A stretch of 64,000 nucleotides of DNA from Polynucleobacter sp. Tro8-14-1 (GTDB lineage: Bacteria > Pseudomonadota > Gammaproteobacteria > Burkholderiales > Burkholderiaceae): the NCBI RefSeq assembly GCF_018881655.1, contig NZ_JACVPX010000002.1:62001-126000 (forward strand). Reading direction: 5' to 3'. Positions within the stretch are counted from its first letter, which is position 1, and each line of letters begins with the position of its first letter. The translations under genes and the position numbers were made by a program. The notes below the pieces were generated by a model. That model ran no database searches. It was given only the letters and a program-made list of their open reading frames with translations, and had not been told where the DNA came from. Below, piece by piece: positions 11,680-21,975 of this stretch.

Positions 11680-12198
11680 TTAGCCGAGAATCTCTTCAAC
11701 TGACTTACCGCGCTTAGCAGCAATCTCAGCAGGAGTACTCATTTTGCTCAAACCATCAATGGTTGCACGAACCAAGTTGTATGGGTTTGTAGAGCCAAGT
11801 GACTTAGCAACCACGTTTGTTACGCCCATTACGTCGAAAATTGCGCGCATTGGGCCACCAGCGATAATTCCAGTACCGTCTTTAGCTGGAGAAATCAAAA
11901 CGCGTGATGCGCCATGTTGGCCAGTAACAGTGTGCTGCAAAGTACCTTTACGCAAAGTTACCTTGATCATCTTGCGACGAGCTTCGTCCATTGCTTTTTG
12001 AACTGCAACTGGAACTTCTTTTGATTTGCCTTTACCCATGCCGATGCGGCCATCGCCATCGCCAACTACAGTGAGTGCAGCGAAGCCGAGAATACGACCA
12101 CCCTTAACCACTTTAGTTACACGATTAACAGCAATCATCTTCTCGCGAAGACCATCATCACGCTCTTCGTTTTGCATCTTAGTTTGCATTTTTGCCAT
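11680..12198 (-). CDS. rpsE: 30S ribosomal protein S5
   Basis: 172 residues: a dsRBD-like N-terminal domain ([38 protein letters not shown]) followed by the C-terminal S5 fold. S5 affects decoding accuracy together with S4 and S12. It has standard spc-operon context. Confidence 0.98.
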   Translation of the reverse strand: MAKMQTKMQNEERDDGLREKMIAVNRVTKVVKGGRILGFAALTVVGDGDGRIGMGKGKSKEVPVAVQKAMDEARRKMIKVTLRKGTLQHTVTGQHGASRVLISPAKDGTGIIAGGPMRAIFDVMGVTNVVAKSLGSTNPYNLVRATIDGLSKMSTPAEIAAKRGKSVEEILG

Positions 12199-12216
12199 GT
12201 TTTTTCCTAAACCCTA

Positions 12217-12570
12217 TTAGAACTTCAGGCCGGCTTCACGCGCAGCTTCAGCTAAGGCCTTAATACGGCCGTGGTAACGATGACCGGAGCGATCAAATGC
12301 AACATCAACAATGCCTGCCTTAACAGCACGCTCAGCAACTAACTTGCCGATTTGTTTTGCCGCTTCAGCGTTGCCGCCGTTTTTGATTGCTTGGCGCAAA
12401 TCTTTTTCCATTGTTGAAGCAGCTGCTACAACTTTGGTTCCGCATGGGCTATAAACCTGGGCAGAAATATGAGTATTGCTACGGATAACTGTTAAGCGAT
12501 TTGCCAAAGCTTCGGCAATGCGAATACGAGTCTGCCTAGCGCGTCTTTGTCTGGATTCGTCTTTATTCAT
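12217..12570 (-). CDS. rplR: 50S ribosomal protein L18
   Basis: 117 residues with a basic N-terminus ([18 protein letters not shown]) and the conserved VRSN, SP.G and [23 protein letters not shown] elements. It binds 5S rRNA in the central protuberance. It lies between rplF and rpsE as expected. Confidence 0.98.
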   Translation of the reverse strand: MNKDESRQRRARQTRIRIAEALANRLTVIRSNTHISAQVYSPCGTKVVAAASTMEKDLRQAIKNGGNAEAAKQIGKLVAERAVKAGIVDVAFDRSGHRYHGRIKALAEAAREAGLKF

Positions 12571-12583
12571 TTTTTAATCTCGC

Positions 12584-13117
12584 TTACTTCTTCTTAGTTT
12601 CTTTCAGATGCACAACCTCATCCACGTAGCGAACGCCTTTGCCTTTGTATGGCTCTGGTGAACGGTATGCGCGAACTTCAGCTGCGACCTGGCCAACTTG
12701 CTGCTTGTTGGAACCTTTGATAATGATTTCAGTTTGAGTTGGAGTCTCAGCCTTCACACCCTTTGGCAGGTTGTAAATAATGTCGTGTGAGAAACCTAAC
12801 TGCAATTTCAATGTTTCGCCTTGAGCAGCAGCACGATAACCAACGCCTACCAAGCTGAGCTTGCGCTCAAAGCCAGCAGTTACGCCAACAACCATGTTGT
12901 TAACCAAAGCACGGGCTGTACCTGACTGTGCACCAGCTTCTGGTGAGTCGTTATTTAAAACAACTGTCAATACGCCATCTTCTTGTTTCAAACCAACAGA
13001 AGGATGCAAGTTGTGTGTCAAAGTACCCAATGGGCCTTTAACAGTAACGTTTGCACCGTTGATGCTGATTTCAGCGCCCTTGGGAACTGTAATTGGTGAT
13101 TTACCTACGCGGGACAT
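12584..13117 (-). CDS. rplF: 50S ribosomal protein L6
   Basis: 177 residues with two tandem L6 domains, starting [16 protein letters not shown] and ending with the conserved [13 protein letters not shown]-type motif. It lies near the factor-binding site of the 50S subunit. Confidence 0.98.
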   Translation of the reverse strand: MSRVGKSPITVPKGAEISINGANVTVKGPLGTLTHNLHPSVGLKQEDGVLTVVLNNDSPEAGAQSGTARALVNNMVVGVTAGFERKLSLVGVGYRAAAQGETLKLQLGFSHDIIYNLPKGVKAETPTQTEIIIKGSNKQQVGQVAAEVRAYRSPEPYKGKGVRYVDEVVHLKETKKK

Positions 13118-13127
13118 ATTTCGCTCC

Positions 13128-13523
13128 TTAAGCTACGTAGCAAATAACTTCGCCGCCCACGCCTGTTGCACGTGCTTTACGGTCTGTCATTACACCTTGA
13201 GGGGTTGAAATAATTGCAATGCCCAAGCCATTCATTACCTCTGGAATGTCATGACGGCCTTTATAGATACGTAGACTTGGTGTTGATACACGGTCAATAC
13301 GCTCAATAACAGGACGGCCTGCATAATATTTGAGATCGATGTGGAGCACTGGCTTAGCTGCTTCACCTTTGATTTCAAAACTTTCGATATAGCCTTCATC
13401 TTGCAAAACTTTTGCGATGGCTACTTTTACTTTTGACGACGGCATCAAGACTACGGGTTTCTGCACTGCTTGCGCATTGCGGATCCTTGTCAACATGTCG
13501 GCGATTGGATCGCTGATACTCAT
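13128..13523 (-). CDS. rpsH: 30S ribosomal protein S8
   Basis: 131 residues, starting [18 protein letters not shown] with the C-terminal [18 protein letters not shown] motif. S8 binds the central domain of 16S rRNA and represses the spc operon in E. coli by binding the rplE start region; no such site was verified here. Confidence 0.98.
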
Positions 13524-13547
13524 GAGTTCTCCTAATTCTTTCGCCGC

Positions 13548-13853
13548 TTACCAGCTGGCCTTGGTTAAACCGGGGATTTCGCCACGGAAGGCGATTTCAC
13601 GAATCTTGCTACGAGCCAAACCGAATTTACGGAATGTGCCACGTGGTCGACCGGTTAATGAACAACGATTTCTTTGACGAATCGGGCTTGCGTTACGTGG
13701 AAGTGCCTGTAGCTTCAAGCGAGCTTCATAGCGCTCTTCATCGCTGCGTGACTGATCAGCAATGATCGCTTTGAGTTCGGCACGCTTTACAGCGTACTTC
13801 TCTACAGTTTTTGCGCGCTTATTCTCGCGCTCAATTAGGGATAGTTTTGCCAC
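13548..13853 (-). CDS. rpsN: 30S ribosomal protein S14 (zinc-free form)
   Basis: 101 residues with [21 protein letters not shown] and the C-terminal [19 protein letters not shown]. The CxxC pairs of the short zinc-binding form are absent, so this is the long zinc-independent form. It lies between rplE and rpsH. Confidence 0.97.
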   Translation of the reverse strand: MAKLSLIERENKRAKTVEKYAVKRAELKAIIADQSRSDEERYEARLKLQALPRNASPIRQRNRCSLTGRPRGTFRKFGLARSKIREIAFRGEIPGLTKASW

Positions 13854-13862
13854 GTTAGCCTC

Positions 13863-14405
13863 TTAATTGCGGAAAGGGAATTTGAATGCTGCCAACAAAG
13901 CTTTTGCTTCTTCGTCGGTTTTAGCAGTCGTCGTAATACTGATATTGAGACCGCGGAGGGCATCAATCTTGTCGTATTCGATTTCAGGGAAAATGATTTG
14001 TTCTTTAACGCCGATGTTGTAGTTACCACGGCCGTCAAATGCTTTACCAGAGATACCGCGGAAGTCACGTACTCGTGGCAATGCAACAGTAACGAAACGA
14101 TCCAAGAATTCGTACATGCGTGCACCACGCAATGTCACCATGGCACCGATTGGGTAGCCTTGACGAATTTTGAAACCTGCAATCGCTTTTTTGGCTTTAG
14201 TTACAACTGGCTTTTGGCCCGCAACTTTAGTTAAATCGCCAACTGCATTTTCGATAATTTTCTTATCGTTCACTGCATCACCCAAGCCCATGTTCAGGGT
14301 AACTTTGGTGATACGTGGAACTTCCATTACAGATTTGTAACCAAATTTGGCGATCAAATCTGCAACAACTTTAGCTTGATAGTGTTCTTGAAAACGTGTG
14401 CTCAT
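13863..14405 (-). CDS. rplE: 50S ribosomal protein L5
   Basis: 180 residues: [44 protein letters not shown] and the C-terminal [14 protein letters not shown]5 binds 5S rRNA and touches P-site tRNA. Spc-operon order is preserved. Confidence 0.98.
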   Translation of the reverse strand: MSTRFQEHYQAKVVADLIAKFGYKSVMEVPRITKVTLNMGLGDAVNDKKIIENAVGDLTKVAGQKPVVTKAKKAIAGFKIRQGYPIGAMVTLRGARMYEFLDRFVTVALPRVRDFRGISGKAFDGRGNYNIGVKEQIIFPEIEYDKIDALRGLNISITTTAKTDEEAKALLAAFKFPFRN

Positions 14406-14421
14406 AATTTCTCCGTGCCCC

Positions 14422-14730
14422 TTATGCGCTTAAAGTTGCGCCAGTGGTTTTGAGGAAACGCTGCTTTTTACCATCAACGAGTTTGATACCAACACGTGAT
14501 GGCTTGCCGTTACCGTCAACCACAGCCACATTAGAAATGTGAACAGGCATCGTCTTGTCAATCATGCCGCCAGTAACACCGGCCGCTGGATTTGGCTTAA
14601 CGCTCTTTTTATAAATGTTTACGCCTTCGATCACTAACTTGTTCTCGAGAACGGCTGTAACAGTTCCTTGCTTGCCTTTATCGCGACCAGTCAACAGAAC
14701 TACGGAATCACCTTTACGAATCTTTTTCAT
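14422..14730 (-). CDS. rplX: 50S ribosomal protein L24
   Basis: 102 residues with an N-terminal KOW motif ([22 protein letters not shown]). It is an assembly initiator of the 50S subunit, located next to the tunnel exit. It lies 9 nt downstream of rplN. Confidence 0.98.
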   Translation of the reverse strand: MKKIRKGDSVVLLTGRDKGKQGTVTAVLENKLVIEGVNIYKKSVKPNPAAGVTGGMIDKTMPVHISNVAVVDGNGKPSRVGIKLVDGKKQRFLKTTGATLSA

Positions 14731-14739
14731 ATCAGCCTC

Positions 14740-15108
14740 TTAAATAACTTCGGGGGCGAGAGAAACGATCTTCATGAACTTTTCAGTACGCAACTCGCGC
14801 GTCACTGGTCCAAAGATACGTGTGCCAATTGGCTCTAACTTAGCGTTGAGCAATACCGCAGCGTTGCCATCGAACTTAATCAATGAACCATCTGGACGGC
14901 GAACACCCTTAGCAGTTCTCACTACTACGGCGTTATAAATGTCACCTTTTTTAACACGGCCACGTGGAGCAGCAGACTTAACGCTGACTTTGATGACATC
15001 ACCGATACTGGCGTAACGACGCTTAGAGCCGCCCAATACCTTGATGCACAACACTTCACTGGCGCCTGTGTTATCGGCAACCTGTAATCTACTTTCGGTT
15101 TGTATCAT
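14740..15108 (-). CDS. rplN: 50S ribosomal protein L14
   Basis: 122 residues starting [16 protein letters not shown], with the conserved RGRVKKGD and [13 protein letters not shown] elements. It lies at the subunit interface. It is the first gene after a 183-nt gap containing hairpins, which marks the S10/spc boundary as in E. coli. Confidence 0.98.
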   Translation of the reverse strand: MIQTESRLQVADNTGASEVLCIKVLGGSKRRYASIGDVIKVSVKSAAPRGRVKKGDIYNAVVVRTAKGVRRPDGSLIKFDGNAAVLLNAKLEPIGTRIFGPVTRELRTEKFMKIVSLAPEVI

Positions 15109-15157
15109 TTCTAATCCCCAACTTATTGGCCAAAGGCAAACAGTCTTGGTTCCGTCT

Positions 15158-15181
15158 ATGGGCTTTAACGAGAGTTAAAAC
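15158..15181 (-). promoter_or_regulatory. Small hairpin in the rplN leader
   Basis: On the minus strand GGGTTTTAAC and GTTAAAGCCC enclose a 4-nt loop, about 50 nt upstream of rplN. There is no following T-run. It is the third hairpin of the rpsQ-rplN gap and may shape the rplN leader; function is inferred from position. Confidence 0.4.
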
Positions 15182-15202
15182 CCGGAATTAATGAAAAACA
15201 CT

Positions 15203-15227
15203 GCTTCTCCAATAAAACCAGAGAAGC
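15203..15227 (-). terminator. Second terminator-like hairpin in the rpsQ-rplN gap
   Basis: Arms GCTTCTC and GAGAAGC enclose an 11-nt loop, followed on the minus strand by AGTGTTTTTC. It is weaker than the hairpin just upstream and may act with it as a tandem attenuator. Confidence 0.5.
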
Positions 15228-15244
15228 CTTCTATTCTACTACGT

Positions 15245-15283
15245 AAAAAAGGGATTTGGGAAGAATCTTCACCAAAATCCCCA
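15245..15283 (-). terminator. Rho-independent terminator after rpsQ
   Basis: On the minus strand GGGATTTTGG and CCCAAATCCC form a stem of about 10 bp and are followed by TTTTTT. It lies right after the rpsQ stop, so at least part of the S10-segment transcripts should end or pause here before rplN. Confidence 0.75.
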
Positions 15284-15291
15284 ATATTTCT

Positions 15292-15561
15292 TTAAATACC
15301 CTTTGAAGCCTCAACCAAACGGGTCACAACCCAAGATTTAGTGCGTGAAATTGGCTTAGATTCAGCAATTTCAACGGTATCACCCATCTTGTATGTGCCA
15401 GCTTCGTCATGAGCGTGGTACTTTTTAGATTGGCCAACGTATTTACCAATCACTGGATGCTTAACTTGACGCTCAACCAACACCGTCACAGTTTTTTGCA
15501 TTTTGTCGCTAACAACGCGTCCCACAAGGGTGCGGCGCAAGGGTTTAGATAATTCTGTCAT
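15292..15561 (-). CDS. rpsQ: 30S ribosomal protein S17
   Basis: An 89-residue OB-fold protein ([22 protein letters not shown]...HPVIGKYV). It is a primary 16S rRNA binder. It is the last gene before the terminator-like hairpins that separate the S10 and spc segments. Confidence 0.98.
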   Translation of the reverse strand: MTELSKPLRRTLVGRVVSDKMQKTVTVLVERQVKHPVIGKYVGQSKKYHAHDEAGTYKMGDTVEIAESKPISRTKSWVVTRLVEASKGI

Positions 15562-15573
15562 ATCCCTTTTTCC

Positions 15574-15768
15574 TTATTTCTGTGCAGTCTTTTGGGCGAT
15601 AAAAGTCTTCACACGAGCGATGTCGCGCTTATTTTTACCCAATTGGCTGGTATTTGTGAGTTGCTGAGTGCCTTTTTGCATACGGAGCTTGAAACCGGTC
15701 TTTAGCAACTCGGTTAACTCTGCATTCAATGCATTCAGATCTTTTGAAGCTAATTCTGTATTTTTCAT
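15574..15768 (-). CDS. rpmC: 50S ribosomal protein L29
   Basis: 64 residues of two helices ([36 protein letters not shown]). The ORF track extends to a TTG at 15786, but the ATG at 15768 fits the family and has GGGATAGAG upstream. L29 sits at the tunnel exit where nascent-chain factors dock. Confidence 0.96.
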   Translation of the reverse strand: MKNTELASKDLNALNAELTELLKTGFKLRMQKGTQQLTNTSQLGKNKRDIARVKTFIAQKTAQK

Positions 15769-15782
15769 AATCTCTATCCCGA

Positions 15783-16196
15783 TCAACCTAAGTGGCGAAT
15801 CACGAAAGTGGTCTGTAAAGGCAACTTAGCAGCAGCAAGCTTGAAAGCTTCGCGCGCCAATTGCTCGTCAACACCGTCCATCTCGTAGAGCACTTTGCCT
15901 GGTTGAATTTCAGCTACGTAGTACTCTGGATTACCTTTACCGTTACCCATACGTACTTCAGCAGGTTTTTGTGAAATTGGCTTATCTGGGAAAATACGAA
16001 TCCAAATACGGCCACCACGTTTAATGTGACGAGTCATTGCACGACGTGCTGACTCGATTTGACGAGCAGTCAAACGACCACGGCCAACGGCCTTCAATCC
16101 AAAGTCACCAAAGGCTACGGAACTACCACGTGTTGCCACGCCAGTGTTACGACCTTTTTGTTCCTTACGATACTTGCGACGCTTTGGTTGTAGCAT
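15783..16196 (-). CDS. rplP: 50S ribosomal protein L16
   Basis: 137 residues starting [17 protein letters not shown], with the conserved [23 protein letters not shown]. It contacts A-site tRNA and is needed for peptidyl-transferase centre assembly. It lies 2 nt after rpsC. Confidence 0.98.
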   Translation of the reverse strand: MLQPKRRKYRKEQKGRNTGVATRGSSVAFGDFGLKAVGRGRLTARQIESARRAMTRHIKRGGRIWIRIFPDKPISQKPAEVRMGNGKGNPEYYVAEIQPGKVLYEMDGVDEQLAREAFKLAAAKLPLQTTFVIRHLG

Positions 16197-16198
16197 GC

Positions 16199-17026
16199 TT
16201 ACTCTCCTGACTTCTGCGTATCTGCGGCAGGTGTTTCAACCTTACGCACACGCTTTACTGCTGGCTTAGCAGCAACTAATGGCTTGTCTGTGCCAGCGGC
16301 TGGTTTACGAGCAGCTGTCTTGCTTGGGGCACGACGAGTTTTCTTTTCTTCGGCAGCTGGTTCAGCGGATGGAGCAGCTACTTGAGCTTCTGCACCACGA
16401 CCCAATGTGTCGCCTTTGTATACCCAAACTTTTACACCAATGATGCCGTATGTTGTTTCAGCTTCTGATGTAGCGTAATCAATATCAGCCTTCAATGTAT
16501 GAAGTGGAACGCGACCTTCGCGATACCATTCGCGACGAGCAATCTCAGCACCATTTAAACGACCTGATGACATGATCTTGATGCCTTGTGCGCCAAGACG
16601 CATTGCATTTTGCATTGCACGCTTCATCGCACGACGGAACATAATACGTTTTTCGAGCTGCTGAGTAATTGAGTCAGCAATTAATTGCGCATCAACTTCT
16701 GGCTTACGAATTTCTTCAATGTTTACGTGGACTGGAACACCCATACGCTTTTGTAATTCGCGGCGGAGCACTTCAATATCTTCGCCTTTTTTACCGATTA
16801 CAACGCCTGGACGTGAGCTATAGATAGTAATACGGGCATTCTTTGCAGGACGCTCAATCACAACCTTACTTACGGATGCATTCTTCAACTTCTTCTTGAG
16901 ATAGATGCGGACATTTACGTCCTCTTTCAACATCTTCGCGAAGTCAGTATTGTTTGCATACCAACGTGATGTCCAATTCTTCGTTACCGCGAGTCGGAAT
17001 CCGGTTGGGTTTATCTTTTGTCCCAT
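16199..17026 (-). CDS. rpsC: 30S ribosomal protein S3, long C-terminal tail
   Basis: 275 residues: a type-2 KH domain ([23 protein letters not shown]) and the S3 C-terminal domain ([24 protein letters not shown]), both canonical. It forms part of the mRNA entry channel. About 60 residues of Ala/Lys/Pro-rich, probably disordered tail ([15 protein letters not shown] and onward) follow, making it longer than the 233-residue E. coli protein. Confidence 0.98.
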   Translation of the reverse strand: MGQKINPTGFRLAVTKNWTSRWYANNTDFAKMLKEDVNVRIYLKKKLKNASVSKVVIERPAKNARITIYSSRPGVVIGKKGEDIEVLRRELQKRMGVPVHVNIEEIRKPEVDAQLIADSITQQLEKRIMFRRAMKRAMQNAMRLGAQGIKIMSSGRLNGAEIARREWYREGRVPLHTLKADIDYATSEAETTYGIIGVKVWVYKGDTLGRGAEAQVAAPSAEPAAEEKKTRRAPSKTAARKPAAGTDKPLVAAKPAVKRVRKVETPAADTQKSGE

Positions 17027-17034
17027 ATCTTTCC

Positions 17035-17364
17035 TTAGTTACTCAAGGTCACGGTAATGTGACATGTTTGTTTTTCAATTTGATTACCACGACCCTTAGC
17101 GCGTGCTGTGAAGCGCTTCAAGGAAGTGCCTTTATCAACAATAATTGTTGAAACCTTGAGCTCATCAATATCAGCACCTTTATTGTGTTCAGCGTTGGCC
17201 ACTGCAGACTCAACAACTTTTTTCACAATGAAGGCAGCTTTCTTGGGGCTGAAATTCAAAATGTTTAATGCGCGTGCAATTGGCAAACCACGAATTTGGT
17301 CTGCGACCAAACGTGTCTTTTGCGCAGAAATGCGGGCGCTCTTGTGAATAGCTTTAACTTCCAT
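17035..17364 (-). CDS. rplV: 50S ribosomal protein L22
   Basis: 109 residues from the third of three consecutive ATGs, which is best spaced from the AAGGGG ribosome binding site and gives [26 protein letters not shown]. The long beta-hairpin ([21 protein letters not shown]) lines the exit tunnel and is the site of macrolide-resistance changes in other bacteria; nothing unusual is seen here. Confidence 0.97.
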   Translation of the reverse strand: MEVKAIHKSARISAQKTRLVADQIRGLPIARALNILNFSPKKAAFIVKKVVESAVANAEHNKGADIDELKVSTIIVDKGTSLKRFTARAKGRGNQIEKQTCHITVTLSN

Positions 17365-17374
17365 CATCATCCCC

Positions 17375-17653
17375 TTACTTCTTCGTTACTTTCTTGTCAG
17401 CAGCGTGACCTTTGAAAGTACGGGTCAAGGCAAATTCGCCTAACTTATGACCCACCATGTTTTCTGATACATAAACCGGAACGTGTTGACGACCGTTATG
17501 CACAGCAATCGTCAGACCAATGAAGTCTGGGAGGATTGTTGAACGGCGTGACCAAGTTTTGATCGGCTTTTTGTCTTTGTTGGCTTGTGCGACTTCAACC
17601 TTGTTTACCAAGCTGGCTTCGCAAAATGGGCCTTTTTTAGCTGAACGTGTCAT
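17375..17653 (-). CDS. rpsS: 30S ribosomal protein S19
   Basis: 92 residues starting [20 protein letters not shown], with [18 protein letters not shown] and [16 protein letters not shown]. It is a 30S head protein paired with S13. Standard S10-operon order. Confidence 0.98.
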   Translation of the reverse strand: MTRSAKKGPFCEASLVNKVEVAQANKDKKPIKTWSRRSTILPDFIGLTIAVHNGRQHVPVYVSENMVGHKLGEFALTRTFKGHAADKKVTKK

Positions 17654-17673
17654 ATCTATTTTTCCTTAATCGC

Positions 17674-18504
17674 TTAACGCTTTTGACGACGTTGAACGAT
17701 CATCGATGTTGTACGCTTGTTACGACGTGTACGATAACCTTTGGTTGGAGTGCCCCATGGAGATACTGGTACACGGCCTTCGCCAGTTTTACCTTCACCA
17801 CCACCATGTGGGTGATCTACTGGGTTCATTGCCACACCGCGAACGGTTGGGCGAATACCACGCCAGCGATTTGCACCAGCTTTACCGATAACACGCAAGC
17901 TGTGCTCTTCGTTACCAACTTCACCAATAGTGGCGCGGCACTCAATCAGAACACGACGCACTTCGCCTGAGCGCAAACGCACTTGAGCGTATACGCCTTC
18001 ACGGGCTAGCAACACCGCTGAACCACCGGCTGAGCGCGCTACTTGAGCACCCTTACCTGGCATGATTTCTACACAGTGAATTGTGCTACCAACAGGAATA
18101 TTACGGATTGGCAAGTTATTGCCAGACTTAATTGGAGCCTCTGAACCACTCATCAAGGCTTGACCAACAGTCATTCCTTTAGCTGCCAGAATGTAGCGGC
18201 GCTCACCATCAGCAAACACGATCAATGCAATATTTGCACTACGGTTTGGATCGTATTCCAAGCGTTCAACTTTTGCTGGAATACCGTCTTTGTCATTGCG
18301 TTTGAAATCAACAACACGATAGTGATGCTTATGACCACCACCTTTATGACGGGTAGTGATGTGACCATTATTGTTACGACCCGCTTTTTGGAATTGTGGC
18401 TCTACCAACGCTGCAAAAGGTTTGCCCTTGTGCAGGTCAGGATTTACCACCTTGACCATTGAACGACGACCTGGTGAGGTCGGTTTTGTCTTCATCAAAG
18501 GCAT
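17674..18504 (-). CDS. rplB: 50S ribosomal protein L2
   Basis: 276 residues with an OB-fold and an SH3-like domain. The C-terminal [18 protein letters not shown] carries the universally conserved histidine region near the peptidyl-transferase centre. It is essential for subunit joining. Confidence 0.98.
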   Translation of the reverse strand: MPLMKTKPTSPGRRSMVKVVNPDLHKGKPFAALVEPQFQKAGRNNNGHITTRHKGGGHKHHYRVVDFKRNDKDGIPAKVERLEYDPNRSANIALIVFADGERRYILAAKGMTVGQALMSGSEAPIKSGNNLPIRNIPVGSTIHCVEIMPGKGAQVARSAGGSAVLLAREGVYAQVRLRSGEVRRVLIECRATIGEVGNEEHSLRVIGKAGANRWRGIRPTVRGVAMNPVDHPHGGGEGKTGEGRVPVSPWGTPTKGYRTRRNKRTTSMIVQRRQKR

Positions 18505-18506
18505 GA

Positions 18507-18821
18507 TTAATTCGCCTCCGCTTCAAAGTTAATTTCTTGACCTGGCTTCAAGCTTACGTAGGCCTTCTTAGTGTGGTCACGACGACCCTCAAAACGGCCA
18601 TAGCGCTTAGGCTTACCCTTTTGATTCACGATCTGAACAGAGTCAACTTGCACTTTGAAGAGCAATTCAACTGCTTGTTTTACATCGAGCTTATTTGCGT
18701 CGCGAGCTACTTGGAAAACTACTTGTTCGTTTTTCTCTGCAACCATAGTGGCTTTTTCAGAGATAACCGGTCCAAGCAGAACCCTCATTAGATTGTGATC
18801 ATTTTTACGGACTTGGCTCAT
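18507..18821 (-). CDS. rplW: 50S ribosomal protein L23
   Basis: 104 residues with [21 protein letters not shown] and the C-terminal [18 protein letters not shown]. It is the docking site for trigger factor and SRP at the tunnel exit in known ribosomes. Its start overlaps the rplD stop by 4 nt. Confidence 0.98.
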   Translation of the reverse strand: MSQVRKNDHNLMRVLLGPVISEKATMVAEKNEQVVFQVARDANKLDVKQAVELLFKVQVDSVQIVNQKGKPKRYGRFEGRRDHTKKAYVSLKPGQEINFEAEAN

Positions 18822-19438
18822 TTCAGCAACTCCTCAATTTTTGCGATCGCAGCTTTGCTAACCAATACTTTTTTGTATTGGACCAAAGCTAATGGATCAG
18901 CGTGCTGTGGCTCACATACAGCAACTTTATGCAAGTTACGTGATGCCAAGTACAAATTCTCGCTAACCTGATCAACAATAATCAAGACTGAATCCAGGCC
19001 CATTGCTTTAACTTTGTCAGCTAAAACTTTAGTCTTTGGAGCGTCAAGAGAAAATTGATCAACAACATTCAAACGACCTTCGCGAGCTAACTGAGACAAA
19101 ATAGATCTCATACCAGCGCGGTACATTTTCTTGTTTACTTTTTGGCTGAAATTCTCTTCTGGAGAATTCGGGAATATACGGCCACCTCCACGCCACAGCG
19201 GGGAAGAGCTCATACCAGCACGTGCACGACCAGTACCTTTTTGACGCCAAGGTTTCTTGGTTGTGTGCTTAACTTGCTCACGGTCTTTTTGTGCACGGTT
19301 ACCGCTACGTGCATTAGCTTGGTAAGCCACTACAACTTGGTGTACCAATGCTTCGTTATATTCACGTTCGAATACTTCTGGTGAAGCTTGTACGCCTGCA
19401 CCTAAAGTACCGTTGTCTTGGAGAAGCTTAAGTTCCAT
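18818..19438 (-). CDS. rplD: 50S ribosomal protein L4
   Basis: 206 residues, including the tunnel loop ([27 protein letters not shown]) and a globular Rossmann-like domain. In E. coli L4 also represses its own operon through a leader upstream of rpsJ; the hairpin-rich gap between rpsJ and rplC here is a candidate regulatory region, not shown to bind L4. Confidence 0.98.
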   Translation of the reverse strand: MELKLLQDNGTLGAGVQASPEVFEREYNEALVHQVVVAYQANARSGNRAQKDREQVKHTTKKPWRQKGTGRARAGMSSSPLWRGGGRIFPNSPEENFSQKVNKKMYRAGMRSILSQLAREGRLNVVDQFSLDAPKTKVLADKVKAMGLDSVLIIVDQVSENLYLASRNLHKVAVCEPQHADPLALVQYKKVLVSKAAIAKIEELLK

Positions 19439-19449
19439 ATTCGCTCTCC

Positions 19450-20106
19450 TTATTTCTTCTTCAACGGTGTTTTAACCGCTGGAGTAACAATAACTTTACC
19501 GCCTGGGGCACCTGGAATAGCGCCTTTAACCATGATCAGGTTACGTTCTGAATCAATGCGTGCGATGACTAAATTTTGAACTGTACGTGTAACGTCACCC
19601 AAGTGACCGGTCATACGCTTACCAGGGAAAACACGACCTGGATCTTGCGCCATACCGATTGAGCCTGGTACGTTATGTGAACGTGAGTTACCGTGGGATG
19701 CACGACCAGAAGCGAAGTGATAACGCTTGATGGTACCTGCGTAGCCCTTACCGATAGACACGCCCTGTACGTCCACTTTTTGACCAGCAGTAAATGCAGT
19801 GTCAGCAGGAATTACTTGTCCTGGCGTCATTTCTGCGATTTTTGCTGCGTCTAATTGGAATTCGTTGAGGCCGTTACCTGCCATCACACCAGCTTTGGCG
19901 AAGTGACCAGCCATTGCCTTAGTAACGCGAGTAGCTCTACGTGTGCCATGTGCTAACTGGATAGCATCATAGCCATCAGTTGCCTGGGTCTTGATTTGAG
20001 CGATTCTGTTGTCGCTCACGTCAATTACGGTCACAGGGATTGAATCCCCTTCGTCCGTAAATAGACGGGTCATGCCGACCTTGCGGCCGATTAAGCCTAA
20101 GCTCAT
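19450..20106 (-). CDS. rplC: 50S ribosomal protein L3
   Basis: 218 residues from the second ATG ([16 protein letters not shown]), which is better spaced from GGAG than the ATG at 20112. The internal [25 protein letters not shown] and [18 protein letters not shown] loops that reach the peptidyl-transferase centre are intact. It is the first gene after a 190-nt gap. Confidence 0.97.
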   Translation of the reverse strand: MSLGLIGRKVGMTRLFTDEGDSIPVTVIDVSDNRIAQIKTQATDGYDAIQLAHGTRRATRVTKAMAGHFAKAGVMAGNGLNEFQLDAAKIAEMTPGQVIPADTAFTAGQKVDVQGVSIGKGYAGTIKRYHFASGRASHGNSRSHNVPGSIGMAQDPGRVFPGKRMTGHLGDVTRTVQNLVIARIDSERNLIMVKGAIPGAPGGKVIVTPAVKTPLKKK

Positions 20107-20118
20107 ATTCATGCTCCA

Positions 20119-20138
20119 CGCCGACTTCGATTGGTCGG
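20119..20138 (-). promoter_or_regulatory. Hairpin just upstream of rplC
   Basis: GCCGAC and GTCGGC arms around an 8-nt loop lie about 12 nt before the rplC start, where they could shield or expose the GGAG ribosome binding site. Function is inferred from position. Confidence 0.45.
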
Positions 20139-20215
20139 CAAAATTAATTTAAGTGATTTACAAGTAAAAGTACTTCTAAATCAATAACTTACAACGTTTT
20201 TAGTGCTGATAAAAC

Positions 20216-20254
20216 TAAGATTTTCGCTCAAATAATTGAGCGAAGCCTTAGATT
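20216..20254 (-). promoter_or_regulatory. Extended hairpin in the rpsJ-rplC gap
   Basis: A perfect inner stem TCGCTCAA/TTGAGCGA with a 4-nt loop is extended by CTAAG/CTTAG across small bulges. No T-run follows directly, so it is not a canonical terminator. It may be an mRNA processing or attenuation structure. Confidence 0.5.
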
Positions 20255-20263
20255 CTATCCCGA

Positions 20264-20296
20264 AAACCCAGTCTTGACAAGCAAAAAGACTGGAAA
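20264..20296 (-). terminator. Weak terminator/attenuator-like hairpin after rpsJ
   Basis: On the minus strand CCAGTCTT and AAGACTGG pair around a 10-nt loop and are followed by GTTTTCGGG. The short interrupted T-run suggests pausing or partial termination after rpsJ. Confidence 0.4.
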
Positions 20297-20303
20297 ATAC
20301 AAA

Positions 20304-20615
20304 TTACTGCAACTTAATTTCGACATCCACACCTGCTGGGAGGTCTAATTTCATCAAAGCATCTACAGTTTTCTCTGTAGGATCAACGATATCCATCAAA
20401 CGGAGATGGGTGCGGATCTCTAACTGATCACGGGATGTCTTGTTCACGTGTGGTGAACGCAAGATATCAAAACGCTCAATACGGGTTGGCAAAGGTACTG
20501 GACCCTTAACAACTGCACCAGTACGCTTAGCTGTATCAACGATTTCAGCTGCAGACTGGTCGATTAAACGGTAATCAAATGCTTTAAGGCGAATACGAAT
20601 TTTTTGGTTTTGCAT
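20304..20615 (-). CDS. rpsJ: 30S ribosomal protein S10 / NusE
   Basis: 103 residues ([31 protein letters not shown]...GPVPLPTR). It is a 30S head protein that is also NusE, which with NusB reads boxA sites in rrn antitermination; boxA-like sites are present in the rrn operon here. It follows tuf at 119 nt and precedes an unusually hairpin-rich gap before rplC. Confidence 0.98.
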   Translation of the reverse strand: MQNQKIRIRLKAFDYRLIDQSAAEIVDTAKRTGAVVKGPVPLPTRIERFDILRSPHVNKTSRDQLEIRTHLRLMDIVDPTEKTVDALMKLDLPAGVDVEIKLQ

Positions 20616-20666
20616 ATTAATTCCAAAGAGCGTTGTGGTGCTGCCACGTTATACATCTAAAGAGCT

Positions 20667-20695
20667 CGGTGACATCAGCAGCACTGATGTCACCG
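20667..20695 (-). promoter_or_regulatory. Strong hairpin between tuf and rpsJ
   Basis: Arms CGGTGACATCAG and CTGATGTCACCG (12 bp, 5-nt loop) form the most stable-looking hairpin in the str/S10 region. There is no T-run on the minus strand, so it is more likely an RNA processing or stability element than a terminator. Confidence 0.6.
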
Positions 20696-20734
20696 GTTAG
20701 CAAACCGCTAAATATTTTTATTAAAACTTACTAC

Positions 20735-21925
20735 TTAAGCCAAAATCTTTGCAACCACGCCGGCGCCAACAGTACGGCCACCTTCACGGATCGCAAAACG
20801 TAAACCTTCTTCCATCGCGATTGGCGCGATGAGTTTTACGGTAATCGTGACGTTATCGCCAGGCATGACCATTTCTTTGTCTTTTGGCAACTCGATTGAA
20901 CCAGTTACGTCCGTTGTGCGGAAGTAAAACTGTGGACGATAGTTGTTAAAGAACGGTGTATGACGACCACCTTCGTCTTTACCCAAGATGTACACCTCGG
21001 CTGTAAAGTGAGTATGTGGGGTGATTGAACCTGGCTTAGCCAATACTTGGCCGCGCTCAACTTCTTCACGTTTTGTACCGCGTAACAAGATACCAACGTT
21101 ATCGCCTGCTTGACCTTGGTCGAGCAATTTACGGAACATTTCAACACCAGTACAAGTGGTCTTGAGTGTTGGCTTGATACCGATGATTTCGATCTCTTCG
21201 CCTACTTTAACGATACCGCGCTCGATACGACCAGTCACAACAGTACCGCGACCGGAGATAGAGAACACGTCTTCTACTGGCATCAAGAAGGCACCATCAA
21301 CAGCACGCTCTGGAGTTGGGATATAAGTATCTAATGCTTCAGCCAATTTCATGATGGCTTCTTTACCCAATGGGCCTTCGTCGCCTTCAAGGGCTAACTT
21401 AGCAGAACCTTGAATGATTGGTGTGTCATCGCCAGGGAAGTTGTACTTAGATAAAAGCTCACGAACTTCCATTTCAACGAGCTCTAACAATTCAGCGTCA
21501 TCAACCATGTCGCATTTGTTCAAGAACACCACGATGTAAGGAACACCCACTTGGCGTGCCAAGAGGATGTGTTCACGTGTTTGTGGCATTGGGCCGTCAG
21601 CAGCAGAACAAACCAAAATAGCGCCGTCCATCTGAGCAGCACCAGTAATCATGTTCTTCACGTAGTCAGCATGTCCTGGGCAATCCACGTGTGCGTAGTG
21701 ACGGTTTGCTGTCTCGTACTCAACGTGCGCTGTATTAATCGTAATACCGCGTGCTTTTTCTTCAGGAGCAGCATCGATCTGATCATATGCTTTAGCTTCG
21801 CCACCGAATGCTTTAGAAAGCACGGTTGCAATTGCTGCTGTCAATGTAGTTTTACCGTGGTCAACGTGACCGATGGTGCCTACGTTTACGTGCGGTTTTG
21901 TCCGCTCGAATTTTTCTTTTGCCAT
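20735..21925 (-). CDS. tuf: Elongation factor Tu (copy in the str segment)
   Basis: 396-residue GTPase that delivers aminoacyl-tRNA to the ribosome. G1 is GHVDHGKTT, switch and G3 are [12 protein letters not shown] and DCPGHADY, and G4 is NKCDMVDD; domains II and III are complete. The protein is identical in the ORF track to the copy at 37542-38732 and the DNA looks identical too, with identity ending just outside the coding region. It belongs to rpsL-rpsG-fusA-tuf. Confidence 0.99.
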   Translation of the reverse strand: MAKEKFERTKPHVNVGTIGHVDHGKTTLTAAIATVLSKAFGGEAKAYDQIDAAPEEKARGITINTAHVEYETANRHYAHVDCPGHADYVKNMITGAAQMDGAILVCSAADGPMPQTREHILLARQVGVPYIVVFLNKCDMVDDAELLELVEMEVRELLSKYNFPGDDTPIIQGSAKLALEGDEGPLGKEAIMKLAEALDTYIPTPERAVDGAFLMPVEDVFSISGRGTVVTGRIERGIVKVGEEIEIIGIKPTLKTTCTGVEMFRKLLDQGQAGDNVGILLRGTKREEVERGQVLAKPGSITPHTHFTAEVYILGKDEGGRHTPFFNNYRPQFYFRTTDVTGSIELPKDKEMVMPGDNVTITVKLIAPIAMEEGLRFAIREGGRTVGAGVVAKILA

Positions 21926-21975
21926 TTTTGTCTGCCTTCTTTAGCTAGTCAATATTCAAAATTAATGTAGATAAA

